DNA from: an uncultured Pseudomonadales bacterium
GTDB lineage: Bacteria; Pseudomonadota; Gammaproteobacteria; Pseudomonadales; Azotimanducaceae
Assembly: GCA_958296295.1 (NCBI GenBank)
Contig: OY282460.1
Location: 4,138,291-4,202,290, forward strand
DNA: 64,000 bases
Direction: 5' to 3'
Numbering within the stretch: the stretch's first letter is position 1; each line of letters begins with the position of its first letter. The position numbers and the translations under genes were made by a program. Shown here piece by piece: positions 34,204 through 42,517 of the stretch. The notes beneath the pieces were generated by a model. The model worked only from the letters and a program-made list of their open reading frames with translations. It had not been told where the DNA came from and ran no database searches.

Positions 34204-34209
34204 ATTGTA
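34204..34209 (-). promoter_or_regulatory. candidate -10 element upstream of pepQ
   Basis: TACAAT on the minus strand, 29 bases before the pepQ GTG. There is no good -35 hexamer 16-18 bases upstream (CACGCG at 17), so the call rests on the -10 match alone. Confidence 0.35.
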
Positions 34210-34350
34210 GCCCAGAGCGACCGTTGCGCGTGGCCGGCATGGTCCCATAAGGGTGCCGCAAGGGTGCGGCTAAGTCCCTGTTAAACCGTTGCTAAGTTCT
34301 TGCTGGGCCTTGGCTGAAGGGGCCTCGAACGACACTTGGGCGAGCGCCGG

Positions 34351-35565
34351 TCAACCCTTGACGCACACCACCGCGCGCAGCGTGTGGACGATGTCGGTGA
34401 GGTCGTTCTGGTTGGCCATCACGGCGTCGATGTCCTTGTAGGCGCCGGGTATCTCGTCGAGCACGCTTTCGTCCTTGCGGCATTCCACGCCTTCGGTCTG
34501 CGCGACCAGGTCCTGCACACGGTACTTGCGTTTGGCGTCCATTCGGCTCATACGCCGGCCGGCGCCGTGGGAGGAGGAATAGTGGCTTCTGGCGTTGCCC
34601 TTGCCGCGCACGATGAAGCTCTTGGCGCCCATGCTGCCGGGAATGATGCCCATCTCTCCCTCGCGGGCGCTGATCGCGCCTTTGCGGGTTAGGAAGCGCG
34701 TCGTGCCGGGCCGGCGTTTCGCGTAGGCGACCGGGCGGTCGGCGGCGTCCGCCGTCTCGACGTAGTTGTGGTGGCAGTTGATCACGGCGTCGTCCACCAA
34801 GCGGAACGGCGGCAGCGTTGGCGCCACGGCGTCCACCGTCAGTTCGAGGAGCAGCTCGCGGTTGTACGCGGCGAAATCCTGCGCCCACGACATGGCGAAG
34901 AAGTAGTCCTCGAACGCCGTGCTGCCTTCGCGCAGATAGGCCAGATCCGCGTTCGGCAAGTGGACGTTGAAGCGTTCCATCTCGCGCTTGGCGATGGCGA
35001 TCCAGTGCCGCCCGATGCAGTTGCCGGCGCCGCGGCTGCCGGAGTGCAGCATGATCCAGACGCTGTCGTTCTCGTCCAAGCACAGCTCGATGAAGTGGTT
35101 GCCGCCGCCGAGCGTGCCGGCTTGCCGGCGCCAGTGCGCCGGCAAAACGGCCTCCATCCGCTCGTCGCCTTCAACGCTTCGCCGCAGGCGACCGGCCTTG
35201 GCGTGGTTGCGCGCCATGAGCTCCTCGTTGCCGTGGCGGCCGTTGCCAACGGGCACTTTGCGTTCGATCGCCTTGCGCGTCTTCGAAAGCGAATCCGGCA
35301 GGTCGCCAGCCGCGAGTGTCGTGCGCGCCGCCACCATGCCGCAGCCGATGTCCACGCCGACGCTTGCCGGGATGATGGCTTCGCGGGTGGGAATCACCGT
35401 GCCCACCGTCGAACCGATGCCGTAATGGGCGTCCGGCATCACCGCCAAGTGGCCGTCGAGAATGCCAAGCCGCGTCATGCTCTCCACCTGATGGCGCGCT
35501 TGCTCCTCGAGTTCCCGCGCCCACAGCAGAGCGCGCCCGCGGTTGATGTTTCCTGCGATTGGCAT
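34351..35565 (-). CDS. rtcB: RNA-splicing ligase RtcB
   Basis: A 404-residue RtcB ligase, which joins 2',3'-cyclic phosphate (via 3'-phosphate) and 5'-OH RNA ends using GTP and Mn. MPDAHYGIGSTVGTVIPT and SVGVDIGCGMVAART (metal Cys/Asp), GGGNHFIELC and HSGSRGAGN (metal His), GSMGAKSFIVRGKGN, and SSHGAGRRMSR, whose His is the guanylylated residue, are all present. The length is normal and the enzyme looks complete. No rtcA or archease gene is adjacent. A strong promoter (TTGACG-17-CATAAT) lies upstream at 35607-35635. Divergent from the DUF4143 ATPase. Confidence 0.94.
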   Translation of the reverse strand: MPIAGNINRGRALLWARELEEQARHQVESMTRLGILDGHLAVMPDAHYGIGSTVGTVIPTREAIIPASVGVDIGCGMVAARTTLAAGDLPDSLSKTRKAIERKVPVGNGRHGNEELMARNHAKAGRLRRSVEGDERMEAVLPAHWRRQAGTLGGGNHFIELCLDENDSVWIMLHSGSRGAGNCIGRHWIAIAKREMERFNVHLPNADLAYLREGSTAFEDYFFAMSWAQDFAAYNRELLLELTVDAVAPTLPPFRLVDDAVINCHHNYVETADAADRPVAYAKRRPGTTRFLTRKGAISAREGEMGIIPGSMGAKSFIVRGKGNARSHYSSSHGAGRRMSRMDAKRKYRVQDLVAQTEGVECRKDESVLDEIPGAYKDIDAVMANQNDLTDIVHTLRAVVCVKG

Positions 35566-35606
35566 GGTGTTGGACTCGGGGCGCGACGCACCCGGACGGG
35601 CGCGCC

Positions 35607-35635
35607 ATTATGTTGAAGCAGTCGAGATTCGTCAA
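35607..35635 (-). promoter_or_regulatory. sigma70-type promoter of rtcB
   Basis: On the minus strand, TTGACG (35630-35635), a 17-base spacer, and CATAAT (35607-35612). The -10 lies about 42 bases before the rtcB ATG (35565). Confidence 0.62.
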
Positions 35636-35678
35636 CGCGGCCGATGGCTCGATCCGGGCGATGCTTGGCGAAGTCATG

Positions 35679-35695
35679 TGGCCGGAAATCGGCCA
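35679..35695. repeat. inverted repeat in the rtcB/ATPase intergenic region
   Basis: TGGCCG (35679-35684) and CGGCCA (35690-35695) flank GAAAT. The pair lies between the rtcB promoter and the putative promoter of the DUF4143 ATPase, about where a dimeric regulator of either gene could bind. Confidence 0.4.
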
Positions 35696-35703
35696 TGTTG
35701 TGG

Positions 35704-35731
35704 TTGATTTCCAGCCACATCACGGTACGAT
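35704..35731 (+). promoter_or_regulatory. possible promoter giving a leaderless DUF4143 ATPase mRNA
   Basis: TTGATT (35704-35709) and TACGAT (35726-35731) are 16 bases apart. Transcription would begin at about 35738, essentially at the ATG (35739), so the message may be leaderless; no ribosome binding site is visible before that ATG. Confidence 0.35.
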
Positions 35732-35738
35732 TCCGGCC

Positions 35739-36962
35739 ATGATTCCTCGCCACGCCACCACACATCTGCGCGACGCCCTTGCCGACACTCCCGTCGTCTA
35801 TCTCCAAGGCGCCCGCCAAACCGGCAAGAGCACCTTGGCGAGACGCCTTGCCGAACGGGGCTTCGCGTCCTATTCCACCTTGGACACCGCGGCCGTCCTT
35901 GCCGCCGCCACCGACGACCCGGACGGCTTCATCGCGGGACTTTCCCGCCCGGCAGTAATCGACGAGGCGCAACGCGCGCCGGCGTTGGCCGTCGCCATCA
36001 AAGCCGCCGTGGACGCGGACCGCCGCGCCGGTCGGTTCCTGTTGACGGGTTCCGCCATGCCTCTGCCGAGGCCGGCGGAGTCTCTGGCCGGACGCATGGA
36101 GCTGCACACGCTCTGGCCTCTCTCGCAAGGCGAGATCGACGGTACGCCGGAGACCTTCATAGACCGCCTGTTCGCCGCTGAACTCGCCACGCCCCGCGGC
36201 ACGGAGAATCCAGAAAACGAAGTGATCGACCGTATCTGCGCGGGAGGATACCCGGAGGCACGCGCCCGCCGTGCCGGGCGCCGACGCGCCGCGTGGTTCG
36301 ACGCCTACATCGACGCCATCGTGCAGCGCGACGTGCGGGAGCTGGCGAACATCGATCGGCTGCTGGACATGCCGCGCTTGCTCGGCCTGCTCGCTTCGCG
36401 CACCAGCCAGTTGATCAACCACGCGGACCTCGCGCGCACCATCGGCTTGCCGCGGAGCACGTTGAAACGCTACTTCGCGTTGCTGGAGACGACGTTTCTG
36501 GTGCGGCGGCTGCCGGCATGGTTCGCCAACATCGGGCAGCGGTTGGCCAAGGCGCCCAAGGTGATGCTGGTGGATACGGGGCTGCTCACGCATCTTCTCG
36601 AGGTGGACGCGGCGCGTCTTCGCCGCGATCGCACGTTGCTGGGGCATGTGCTGGAGAACTTCGTGGCGATGGAGGTGACCAAGCAGCTCGGCTGGTGCGA
36701 GCGCCGCTGCCGACTGTTCCATTTCCGCACCGAAAGCGGTGCCGAGGTCGATCTGGTGATCGAGGATCGCGCCGGGCGGCTGGTGGGGGTGGAGGTGAAA
36801 AGCACCGCCACCTTGCGGGGGCGGGATTTCGCCGGGTTGAAGGCGCTGGCCGAAATCGCCGGCGACCGGTTCGTGCGCGGCGTGGCGGTGTATCTGGGCA
36901 CCGAAGTGGTGTCGTTCGGCAAAGCGCTGCACGGCCTGCCGATGGCGCAAGTTTGGACCTGA
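35739..36962 (+). CDS. AAA_14/DUF4143 ATPase
   Basis: A 407-residue ATP-binding protein. Walker A is GARQTGKST (residues 24-32), Walker B is PAVIDEAQRAP (about 70), and the sensor region is FLLTGSAMPL. After a helical middle (WFDAYIDAIVQRDVRELANIDR; LASRTSQLINHADLARTIGLPRSTLKRYFALLETTFLV, a winged-helix-like segment), the C-terminus has the DUF4143 nuclease-like core ENFVAMEVTKQL...FHFRTESGAEVDLVIEDRAGRLVGVEVKST, with the E-V-D...E-x-K pattern of restriction-like folds. The family is widespread and its biological role is unsettled. ATG 35739 is preferred; an in-frame ATG at 35676 would add 21 residues through the intergenic inverted repeat. Confidence 0.85.
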   Translation: MIPRHATTHLRDALADTPVVYLQGARQTGKSTLARRLAERGFASYSTLDTAAVLAAATDDPDGFIAGLSRPAVIDEAQRAPALAVAIKAAVDADRRAGRFLLTGSAMPLPRPAESLAGRMELHTLWPLSQGEIDGTPETFIDRLFAAELATPRGTENPENEVIDRICAGGYPEARARRAGRRRAAWFDAYIDAIVQRDVRELANIDRLLDMPRLLGLLASRTSQLINHADLARTIGLPRSTLKRYFALLETTFLVRRLPAWFANIGQRLAKAPKVMLVDTGLLTHLLEVDAARLRRDRTLLGHVLENFVAMEVTKQLGWCERRCRLFHFRTESGAEVDLVIEDRAGRLVGVEVKSTATLRGRDFAGLKALAEIAGDRFVRGVAVYLGTEVVSFGKALHGLPMAQVWT

Positions 36963-36980
36963 AGCCGCGCTTGGCGCCGG

Positions 36981-36995
36981 CTTGCGCCTCGCAAG
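36981..36995 (+). terminator. short hairpin after the DUF4143 ATPase gene
   Basis: CTTGCG (36981-36986) pairs with CGCAAG (36990-36995) around CCT, 19 bases after the stop codon. No T-run follows. The rest of the gap to 37250 (about 250 bases) holds a second hairpin, GTTTGC-TTC-GCAAAC (37086-37100), and an extended -10 element, and no gene that I can see. Confidence 0.35.
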
Positions 36996-37201
36996 TCCGC
37001 TTGCCCGTGACGCCAAGCCCACCTGTCGAAACCGGGCATCCACATTCCGCGCGGCGTTGCTCGAACGTCACGCCCGTGTCGTCGCGTTTGCTTCGCAAAC
37101 CGCTGTCGCCGATCTCGCTTCGCTGCGGCGGGGACCAGGAGGCCGCGCCGTCTTCAACGGCGCAGACTCCCGGCGCCGCCAACGCTACCGTCGCGCCGTT
37201 C

Positions 37202-37210
37202 TGATATACA
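37202..37210 (+). promoter_or_regulatory. extended -10 promoter element before the molybdenum hydroxylase operon
   Basis: TGATATACA matches an extended -10 (TGn followed by TATACA). It lies 40 bases before the ATG at 37250. No clear -35 hexamer is present, as expected for extended -10 promoters. Confidence 0.4.
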
Positions 37211-37249
37211 CTAGCGCGCCACTGCGGTTACCAAGCGAGGGCATCACCT

Positions 37250-38128
37250 ATGGCGGGTTACGCCTATCTAGCTCCAACGAACGTCGACGAGGCTCTTGGC
37301 GCTTTGGAGGAAGCGGCCAGCGTGGGCCAGCGCGCGCAAATGCTGGCCGGCGGCACGGACGTGCTGGTGCAGATTCGGTCCGTGGACAAGGGGCCGCGCA
37401 CGTTCGTGGACGTGAAACACGTCGAGGAGGCGAACGCGCTCAGCATGACGGACGACGAACTGTTCATAGGCGCCGCGATCGCGTCCGCGGTGCTGAACGA
37501 GAACGCCAGGCTCAAGAGCATCCTGCCGGGCCTCGTGGAATCCGCGGATCTGATCGGCTCCACCCAGATTCAGGGCCGCGCCACCATCGGCGGCAACCTC
37601 TGCAACTCGTCCCCTGCCGGGGACACCATTCCCGCCCTCATCGCCTGTGGCGCGGTCTGCGTGATCGCGTCGCCGAACGGCAACCGCGAAGTGGCGACGG
37701 AGGATTTCGTCACCGGCGTCGGCACCAACGTGCTGGAACCCACGGAGTTCCTGGTGGGATTCAAGATTCCCCGCCCCAAAGGCAAAACGTCGGACGCCTA
37801 CCTGCGTTTCATTCCGCGCACGGAAATGGACATCGCCGTATGCGGTGCCGGAGTGGCGCTCACTTTGGACGACGACGGCACCTGCACGAAGGCGAAGGTG
37901 GCGATCGGCGCCGTGGCGGTGACGGCCTTGCCCGTGCCGGAAGCGGCGGCGGCCTTGGTCGGCACCAAGGTGGACGACGACGCCCTCCATGCCGCGGCCG
38001 CGGCATCCACGGCGGCGGCCAAACCCATCGACGACAAACGCGGCACCGTCGAATTCCGCAAACAGGTCGTGGGCGTGCTCACCAGACGCGCCGCCGCCAT
38101 CGCGCGGGACCGCGCCTTGGCGCGTTAG
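37250..38128 (+). CDS. molybdenum hydroxylase FAD-binding (medium) subunit
   Basis: A 292-residue CoxM/XdhB-type subunit that passes electrons from the iron-sulfur subunit to FAD. The FAD-binding motifs are AGGTDVLVQI (residues 34-43) and TIGGNLCNSSPAGDTIPAL, typical of the xanthine dehydrogenase family (vanillyl-alcohol-oxidase fold). The C-terminal CO-dehydrogenase flavoprotein domain follows (FIPRTEMDIAVCGAGVAL). First of three subunit genes in the order medium-small-large on the same strand; the next gene begins 38 bases later. Substrate cannot be inferred. Confidence 0.9.
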   Translation: MAGYAYLAPTNVDEALGALEEAASVGQRAQMLAGGTDVLVQIRSVDKGPRTFVDVKHVEEANALSMTDDELFIGAAIASAVLNENARLKSILPGLVESADLIGSTQIQGRATIGGNLCNSSPAGDTIPALIACGAVCVIASPNGNREVATEDFVTGVGTNVLEPTEFLVGFKIPRPKGKTSDAYLRFIPRTEMDIAVCGAGVALTLDDDGTCTKAKVAIGAVAVTALPVPEAAAALVGTKVDDDALHAAAAASTAAAKPIDDKRGTVEFRKQVVGVLTRRAAAIARDRALAR

Positions 38129-38166
38129 CACGGCCCATCCAACAACACCCGAGGAGTTGCGATCCA

Positions 38167-38646
38167 ATGAGCAAGGTACATGTGTCCACCACCATCAACG
38201 GCGACGTCGTGGAGTTCCTGTGCGAACCGCACCAATCGCTCTTGGAAGTGTTGCGCGAAGATCTCGGTCTAACCGGCACCAAGGAGGGCTGCGCGACCGG
38301 CGACTGCGGCGCCTGCTCGGTGCTCGTGGACGGCCGCCTGGTTTGCTCCTGCCTGATGCTCGGCGTCGAGGCCGACAGCGTGGAGCTCACCACCATCGAG
38401 GGCATCGCCGGGCCGGACGGCTTGCACGTGATCCAACAGAAGTACTTGGAACACGCCGCGTTGCAATGCGGCATCTGCACGCCCGGTTTCATCGTGGCGA
38501 CCAAAGCGCTGTTGGACAAGCATTCGGATCCGGACGAAACCACCATCCGCTACTGGCTCGCCGGCAACCTCTGCCGCTGCACGGGCTACGACAAGATCGT
38601 CCGCGCCGTGCAGGCCTCGGCCGAAGCGCTCGCATACGAAGCCTAA
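38167..38646 (+). CDS. molybdenum hydroxylase [2Fe-2S] (small) subunit
   Basis: A 159-residue CoxS-type iron-sulfur protein with two [2Fe-2S] clusters. The plant-type ferredoxin motif is KEGCATGDCGACSVLVDG plus the Cys of RLVCSCLM; the second, helical cluster is LQCGICTPGFI and AGNLCRCTGYDKIV. Length and spacing are normal. GAGGAG (38151-38156) precedes the ATG. It transfers electrons from the molybdopterin to the FAD subunit. The following large-subunit gene is separated by 151 bases with its own possible -10 (TAGAAT at 38757). Confidence 0.93.
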   Translation: MSKVHVSTTINGDVVEFLCEPHQSLLEVLREDLGLTGTKEGCATGDCGACSVLVDGRLVCSCLMLGVEADSVELTTIEGIAGPDGLHVIQQKYLEHAALQCGICTPGFIVATKALLDKHSDPDETTIRYWLAGNLCRCTGYDKIVRAVQASAEALAYEA

Positions 38647-38756
38647 GCGCGCCCCAATTGGGCGGCCCGAGGCGCTGACGGCCCGCAACGGCGAGCTGGA
38701 GCGGTCCGCGATCCGCGCGATCCGCAACAGGCGCCGCCACACCGGGCCAGTTGGGG

Positions 38757-38762
38757 TAGAAT
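38757..38762 (+). promoter_or_regulatory. candidate internal -10 before the large-subunit gene
   Basis: TAGAAT lies in the palindrome GGGGTAGAATCCCC, 35 bases upstream of the large-subunit ATG, in the unusually long gap (151 bases) after the small-subunit gene. No good -35 is visible; the palindrome could also act as a hairpin. Confidence 0.3.
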
Positions 38763-38797
38763 CCCCGCCTTAGGAATTGCGTGGGGATTCTCAAGAA

Positions 38798-41020
38798 ATG
38801 GCAGAAGCGGTTGATCTCAAGGTGGTCGGCACCAGTCCGGTGCGTCCCGACGGCGTCGACAAAGTGACCGGCCGGGCGGCCTTCGGGGCAGACCTGAACT
38901 TGCCCGGAATGTTGTACGGCAAGGTGCTGCGCAGCCCGCACGCGCATGCCCGCATCAAGAGCGTCGACGTGAGCCGGGCCCTTGCGGCGGATGGCGTGCT
39001 GGCGGCGGTTTCGGGAGCGGACTTCCCCTCCGACCGGCTGGACGATCTGGCACGCAACGTCATTGCCCGCGACAAGGCCCTGTACAACGGTCACGCGGTG
39101 GCCGCGGTGGCGGCGAAAACGCAGCAGCAGGCCGAAGCGGCGCTGGAACTCATAGACGTCGATTACGAGGTGTTGGACCCGGTGCTCACGTTGGACGAGG
39201 CGATGGCCGCCGGCGCCACGCTGGTGAACGAGAGCCAGCACACCAACGGCGACACGTCCAAGCCCCCCAGCAACATCGCCGTCCAACAGGCGTTCGAGCG
39301 CGGCGACGTCGACAAGGGCTTCGCCGAGGCGGACGTGATCGTCGAGAGCGAACACCGCGTGCCCACCGCCCACCAGGGGTACATCGAACCGCACGCATGC
39401 ACGGCCACCATGAACGCGGGTGGCAAGGCCACCATCTGGTGCTGCACGCAAGGCCATTTCGACGTGCGCTCCCTCACCGCCGGCGTGCTCGGCAAAAGCG
39501 TCGGCAACATCAAAGTGATCCCCTCGGAGATCGGCGGCGGTTTCGGCGGCAAGACCATCATCTACTTGGAACCGCTGGCGGTGAAGCTCTCGGAGCTCTC
39601 CGGCCGGCCGGTGAAAATGATGATGACGCGCGAAGAGGTCTTCCGGGCCACCGGCCCCGCCTCCGCCACTTGGTGCAAAGTGAAGGTCGGCGCCAAGAAG
39701 GACGGCACATTCACCGCGGCGACGGCGTGGCTGGCCTACGAGGCCGGCGCGTTTCCCGGCGCGCCGATCGGCCCCGGCTGCATGTCGGTGCTGGCACCCT
39801 ACGACGTGCCGAATCTTCGCATCGAAGGCAACGATGTGCTGGTGACCAAGCCGCGGGTGTGCGCCTACCGCGCCCCCGGCGCGCCGCAATCCATGCACGC
39901 GATGGAATGCGCCATCGACGAACTCGCCCGCAAGCTGGACATGGACCCCATCGACATCCGCCTCAAGAACGCCGCGGACGAGGGCACGCAAGCCCCCTAC
40001 GGCCCGACGTTCCCGCCCATCGGCTTGAAGAAGTGCCTGGAGGCGGCGAAGAACCACCCGAACTACCTCAAGCCCTTGGCGGAAGGCGCTGGCCGCGGCT
40101 TGGCCGTTGGCTTCTGGTTCAACATCGGCATGCAGTCGAGCGCCGAAGTGCGGATCGCCGAGGACGGCATGGTGACGGTGATGGAGGGCAATCCGGACAT
40201 TGGCGGCTCCCGCGCCAGCATGGCGCTGATGGCGGCGGAAACCCTCGGCGTTCCCTACGAGCAGGTCAAGGCGCATGTCGGCGACACCGAGAGCACCGGC
40301 TTCTGCAACGTCACCGGCGGCAGCCGCACCACCTTCGCCACGGGCATGGCCGTGGTGCAGGCCTGCGAGGACATCATCGCCCAATGCAGGCAACGCGCCG
40401 CGTTGACGTGGGATCTGGACGCAGAGCAGGTGGACTGGGTGGACGGCGAAGCGGTGCCCAAACCCGGCGTGAACGCGGATGTGAAGCCGCTGTCGCTGGC
40501 GAACATCGCCCGCCGCGCCGGCCGCACCGGCGGCCCGCTCTTGGGGAGGGCAAGCCTCAACGCCCAAGGCGCCGGCGCTTCGTTCTCGGTGAACTGGACC
40601 GACGCCCGTGTGGACACCGAGACGGGCAAGACGGACATCCTCGCTTTCACGGCCGTCCAAGACGCCGGCCGCGCCATCCACCCCGCCTATGTGGAAGGGC
40701 AGATGCAGGGCGGCGCCGTGCAAGGCCTCGGCTGGGCGCTGAACGAGGAGTACATCTACGACGAGCGCGGCGCGTTGGAGAACCCGGGCTTCCTCGACTA
40801 CCGCGTGCCGGTGGCGTCGGACATGCCCATGATCGACACCCAGATCGTTGAAGTGCCGAACCCGTCGCACCCCTACGGCGTGCGCGGTGTGGGCGAGACG
40901 CCCATCGTGGCCCCGCTGGCGGCGCTGTCGAACGCCGTGCGCGATCAGCTCGGTTTCCGCATCAACGATCTGCCGCTCTCGCCACCGCGGGTGCTGGCCG
41001 CCCTCGACGAGCAAGGCTGA
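38798..41020 (+). CDS. molybdenum hydroxylase molybdopterin-binding (large) subunit
   Basis: A 740-residue CoxL/XdhC-type catalytic subunit that carries the molybdopterin cofactor. Family motifs include GGGFGGKT (molybdopterin-contacting) and the C-terminal GVGETPIVAPL, with the catalytic Glu. The active-site loop reads VCAYRAPGAPQS; form I CO dehydrogenases have AYRCSFR and form II-type proteins have AYRGAGR, so this is not a CO dehydrogenase and is better called a generic xanthine/aldehyde/aromatic hydroxylase. ATG 38798 has GGGGA about ten bases upstream. Cofactor-maturation genes (coxD/E, xdhC) are not nearby. Confidence 0.9.
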   Translation: MAEAVDLKVVGTSPVRPDGVDKVTGRAAFGADLNLPGMLYGKVLRSPHAHARIKSVDVSRALAADGVLAAVSGADFPSDRLDDLARNVIARDKALYNGHAVAAVAAKTQQQAEAALELIDVDYEVLDPVLTLDEAMAAGATLVNESQHTNGDTSKPPSNIAVQQAFERGDVDKGFAEADVIVESEHRVPTAHQGYIEPHACTATMNAGGKATIWCCTQGHFDVRSLTAGVLGKSVGNIKVIPSEIGGGFGGKTIIYLEPLAVKLSELSGRPVKMMMTREEVFRATGPASATWCKVKVGAKKDGTFTAATAWLAYEAGAFPGAPIGPGCMSVLAPYDVPNLRIEGNDVLVTKPRVCAYRAPGAPQSMHAMECAIDELARKLDMDPIDIRLKNAADEGTQAPYGPTFPPIGLKKCLEAAKNHPNYLKPLAEGAGRGLAVGFWFNIGMQSSAEVRIAEDGMVTVMEGNPDIGGSRASMALMAAETLGVPYEQVKAHVGDTESTGFCNVTGGSRTTFATGMAVVQACEDIIAQCRQRAALTWDLDAEQVDWVDGEAVPKPGVNADVKPLSLANIARRAGRTGGPLLGRASLNAQGAGASFSVNWTDARVDTETGKTDILAFTAVQDAGRAIHPAYVEGQMQGGAVQGLGWALNEEYIYDERGALENPGFLDYRVPVASDMPMIDTQIVEVPNPSHPYGVRGVGETPIVAPLAALSNAVRDQLGFRINDLPLSPPRVLAALDEQG

Positions 41021-41101
41021 GATCGAAACCGGGGCCCGGGCTGTTCGCGCAGCCCGGCCTCGCCCCGTGTGACAGTTCGCCCTGCGGGAGGGCACCGTTT
41101 G

Positions 41102-41269
41102 ATGCGTCTTCCGATGCGTTTTCTCGGCGCGTTGGCGTTGGCCTTCGCGCTCGCCGCCAGCGTCGCCACTTGCGGGCAAAAAGGCCCGCTACGGTTGCCG
41201 GACGAGGTGGCCGCAACGCCGGCGGCCGTGGCGCCGGCGGCTGCAACGTCCGCCGCCACGTTGCGCTAG
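41102..41269 (+). CDS. lptM: LPS translocon maturation lipoprotein LptM (YifL-like)
   Basis: A 55-residue small lipoprotein. A signal peptide (MRFLGALALAFALAASVATC) ends at the lipobox Cys, directly followed by CGQKGPLRLPDE, the diagnostic CGxKGPLxLP motif of LptM/YifL. In E. coli this protein helps oxidative maturation of the LptDE translocon. The Ala/Pro-rich tail is short. As in other gammaproteobacteria it stands directly upstream of lysA/dapF. GGGAGG precedes the ATG by about ten bases. Confidence 0.88.
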   Translation: MRLPMRFLGALALAFALAASVATCGQKGPLRLPDEVAATPAAVAPAAATSAATLR

Positions 41270-41275
41270 CTCGCG

Positions 41276-42517
41276 GTGGCCTTCGCCCGCGACGACGGCG
41301 CGCTCTGCGCCGACGCGTTTCCCCTTGCGGACATCGCCGCGGCCGTGGGAACCCCGGCGTACATCTACTCGTGGCCGAGCGTGCGCGCGCGCTACGCCAT
41401 GCTGGAGGCGGCGCTGGCCGACGTGCCGCACCGCATTTGCTACGCGGTCAAGGCCAACGGCAATCTCGCCCTGCTGGCGCGCCTTGCCCGCCTTGGCGCC
41501 GGCTTCGACATCGTCTCCGGCGGCGAATTGACGCGGGTGTTGCGGGCCGGCGGCGACCCGGGCCGGACGGTCTTCTCCGGCGTCGGCAAATCCACCGAGG
41601 AGATCGAGTTCGCGATCCGGCAAGACATCGCCGCGTTCAATGTCGAGAGCGTCGCCGAGCTCGCTCGGCTGGAGGCGGGCGCCAAGCGTCTGGGGCGATC
41701 GGCGCGAGTGTCGGTGCGCGTGAACCCGGACATTGAAGCCGGCGATCATCCCTACATCGCCACGGGTACCAAGGAAAGCAAATTCGGCGTGCCGGCCGCG
41801 GTGGCGCGGGACATCTATCGCCAAGCGGCCACTTCGGAGGTGCTCGAAGCGGTTGGCGTGGGCTGCCATATCGGTTCCCAGATCAACAAGGTCGCCCCGT
41901 TCAAGCAAGCGCTGACGTCGCTGCTCGACTTGGCCGACACGTTGTCCGGGGATGGCTTGGCGTTGCGTCACATCGACCTTGGCGGCGGCTTCGGCGTGCG
42001 CTACCGAAGCGAAGAGCCGTTCTGCCCGAAGGAGCTCGGGCGCATGGTGAAGGACGCGCTGGCCGGCCGGAATCTCACCCTCACCGTGGAGCCGGGACGC
42101 TTCCTGGTGGCCGATGCCGGAGTGCTGCTGACGCGGGTGGAGTACCTGAAACCCGGCCCGAACGGACGCGGCTTCGCGGTGGTGGACGCCGCCATGAACG
42201 ATTTCCTGCGCCCGACGCTCTACCAGGCGTGGCACGCCATCGAGCCGGTGTTGGCGCCGGACGCGGCCGAGGCGCGCTGGGACGTCGTGGGGCCGGTGTG
42301 CGAGAGCGGCGATTTTCTGGCCTTGGATCGAGAGCTCCCGTTGCGGGAAGGCGCCCTCTTGGCCGTGCGGGGCGTAGGCGCCTACGGCTTCGCGCTAAGC
42401 TCCAATTACAACAGCCGCGTCCGAGCCGCCGAAGTGCTGGTGGACGAAGACCGCTTTCGCGTCGTCCGCGAGCGCGAGACGATGGCTGACCTGCTGCGTT
42501 CGGAGACCATCGGATGA
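41276..42517 (+). CDS. lysA: diaminopimelate decarboxylase
   Basis: A 413-residue PLP-dependent decarboxylase that makes L-lysine from meso-diaminopimelate. The PLP lysine lies in YAVKANGNLALLARLA; GAGFDIVSGGEL, GCHIGSQI, HIDLGGGFGV and EPGRFLVADAGVLL follow; GPVCESGDFL holds the active-site Cys. GTG 41276 begins six bases after the lptM stop; the ATGA overlap with dapF (42514-42517) couples translation. Normal length. Confidence 0.94.
   Translation: MAFARDDGALCADAFPLADIAAAVGTPAYIYSWPSVRARYAMLEAALADVPHRICYAVKANGNLALLARLARLGAGFDIVSGGELTRVLRAGGDPGRTVFSGVGKSTEEIEFAIRQDIAAFNVESVAELARLEAGAKRLGRSARVSVRVNPDIEAGDHPYIATGTKESKFGVPAAVARDIYRQAATSEVLEAVGVGCHIGSQINKVAPFKQALTSLLDLADTLSGDGLALRHIDLGGGFGVRYRSEEPFCPKELGRMVKDALAGRNLTLTVEPGRFLVADAGVLLTRVEYLKPGPNGRGFAVVDAAMNDFLRPTLYQAWHAIEPVLAPDAAEARWDVVGPVCESGDFLALDRELPLREGALLAVRGVGAYGFALSSNYNSRVRAAEVLVDEDRFRVVRERETMADLLRSETIG

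Noticed and set aside
37250..41020. Aerobic CO dehydrogenase (coxMSL)
   Set aside because: The large-subunit active-site loop is AYRAPGAPQS, not AYRCSFR, and no cox accessory genes are present.
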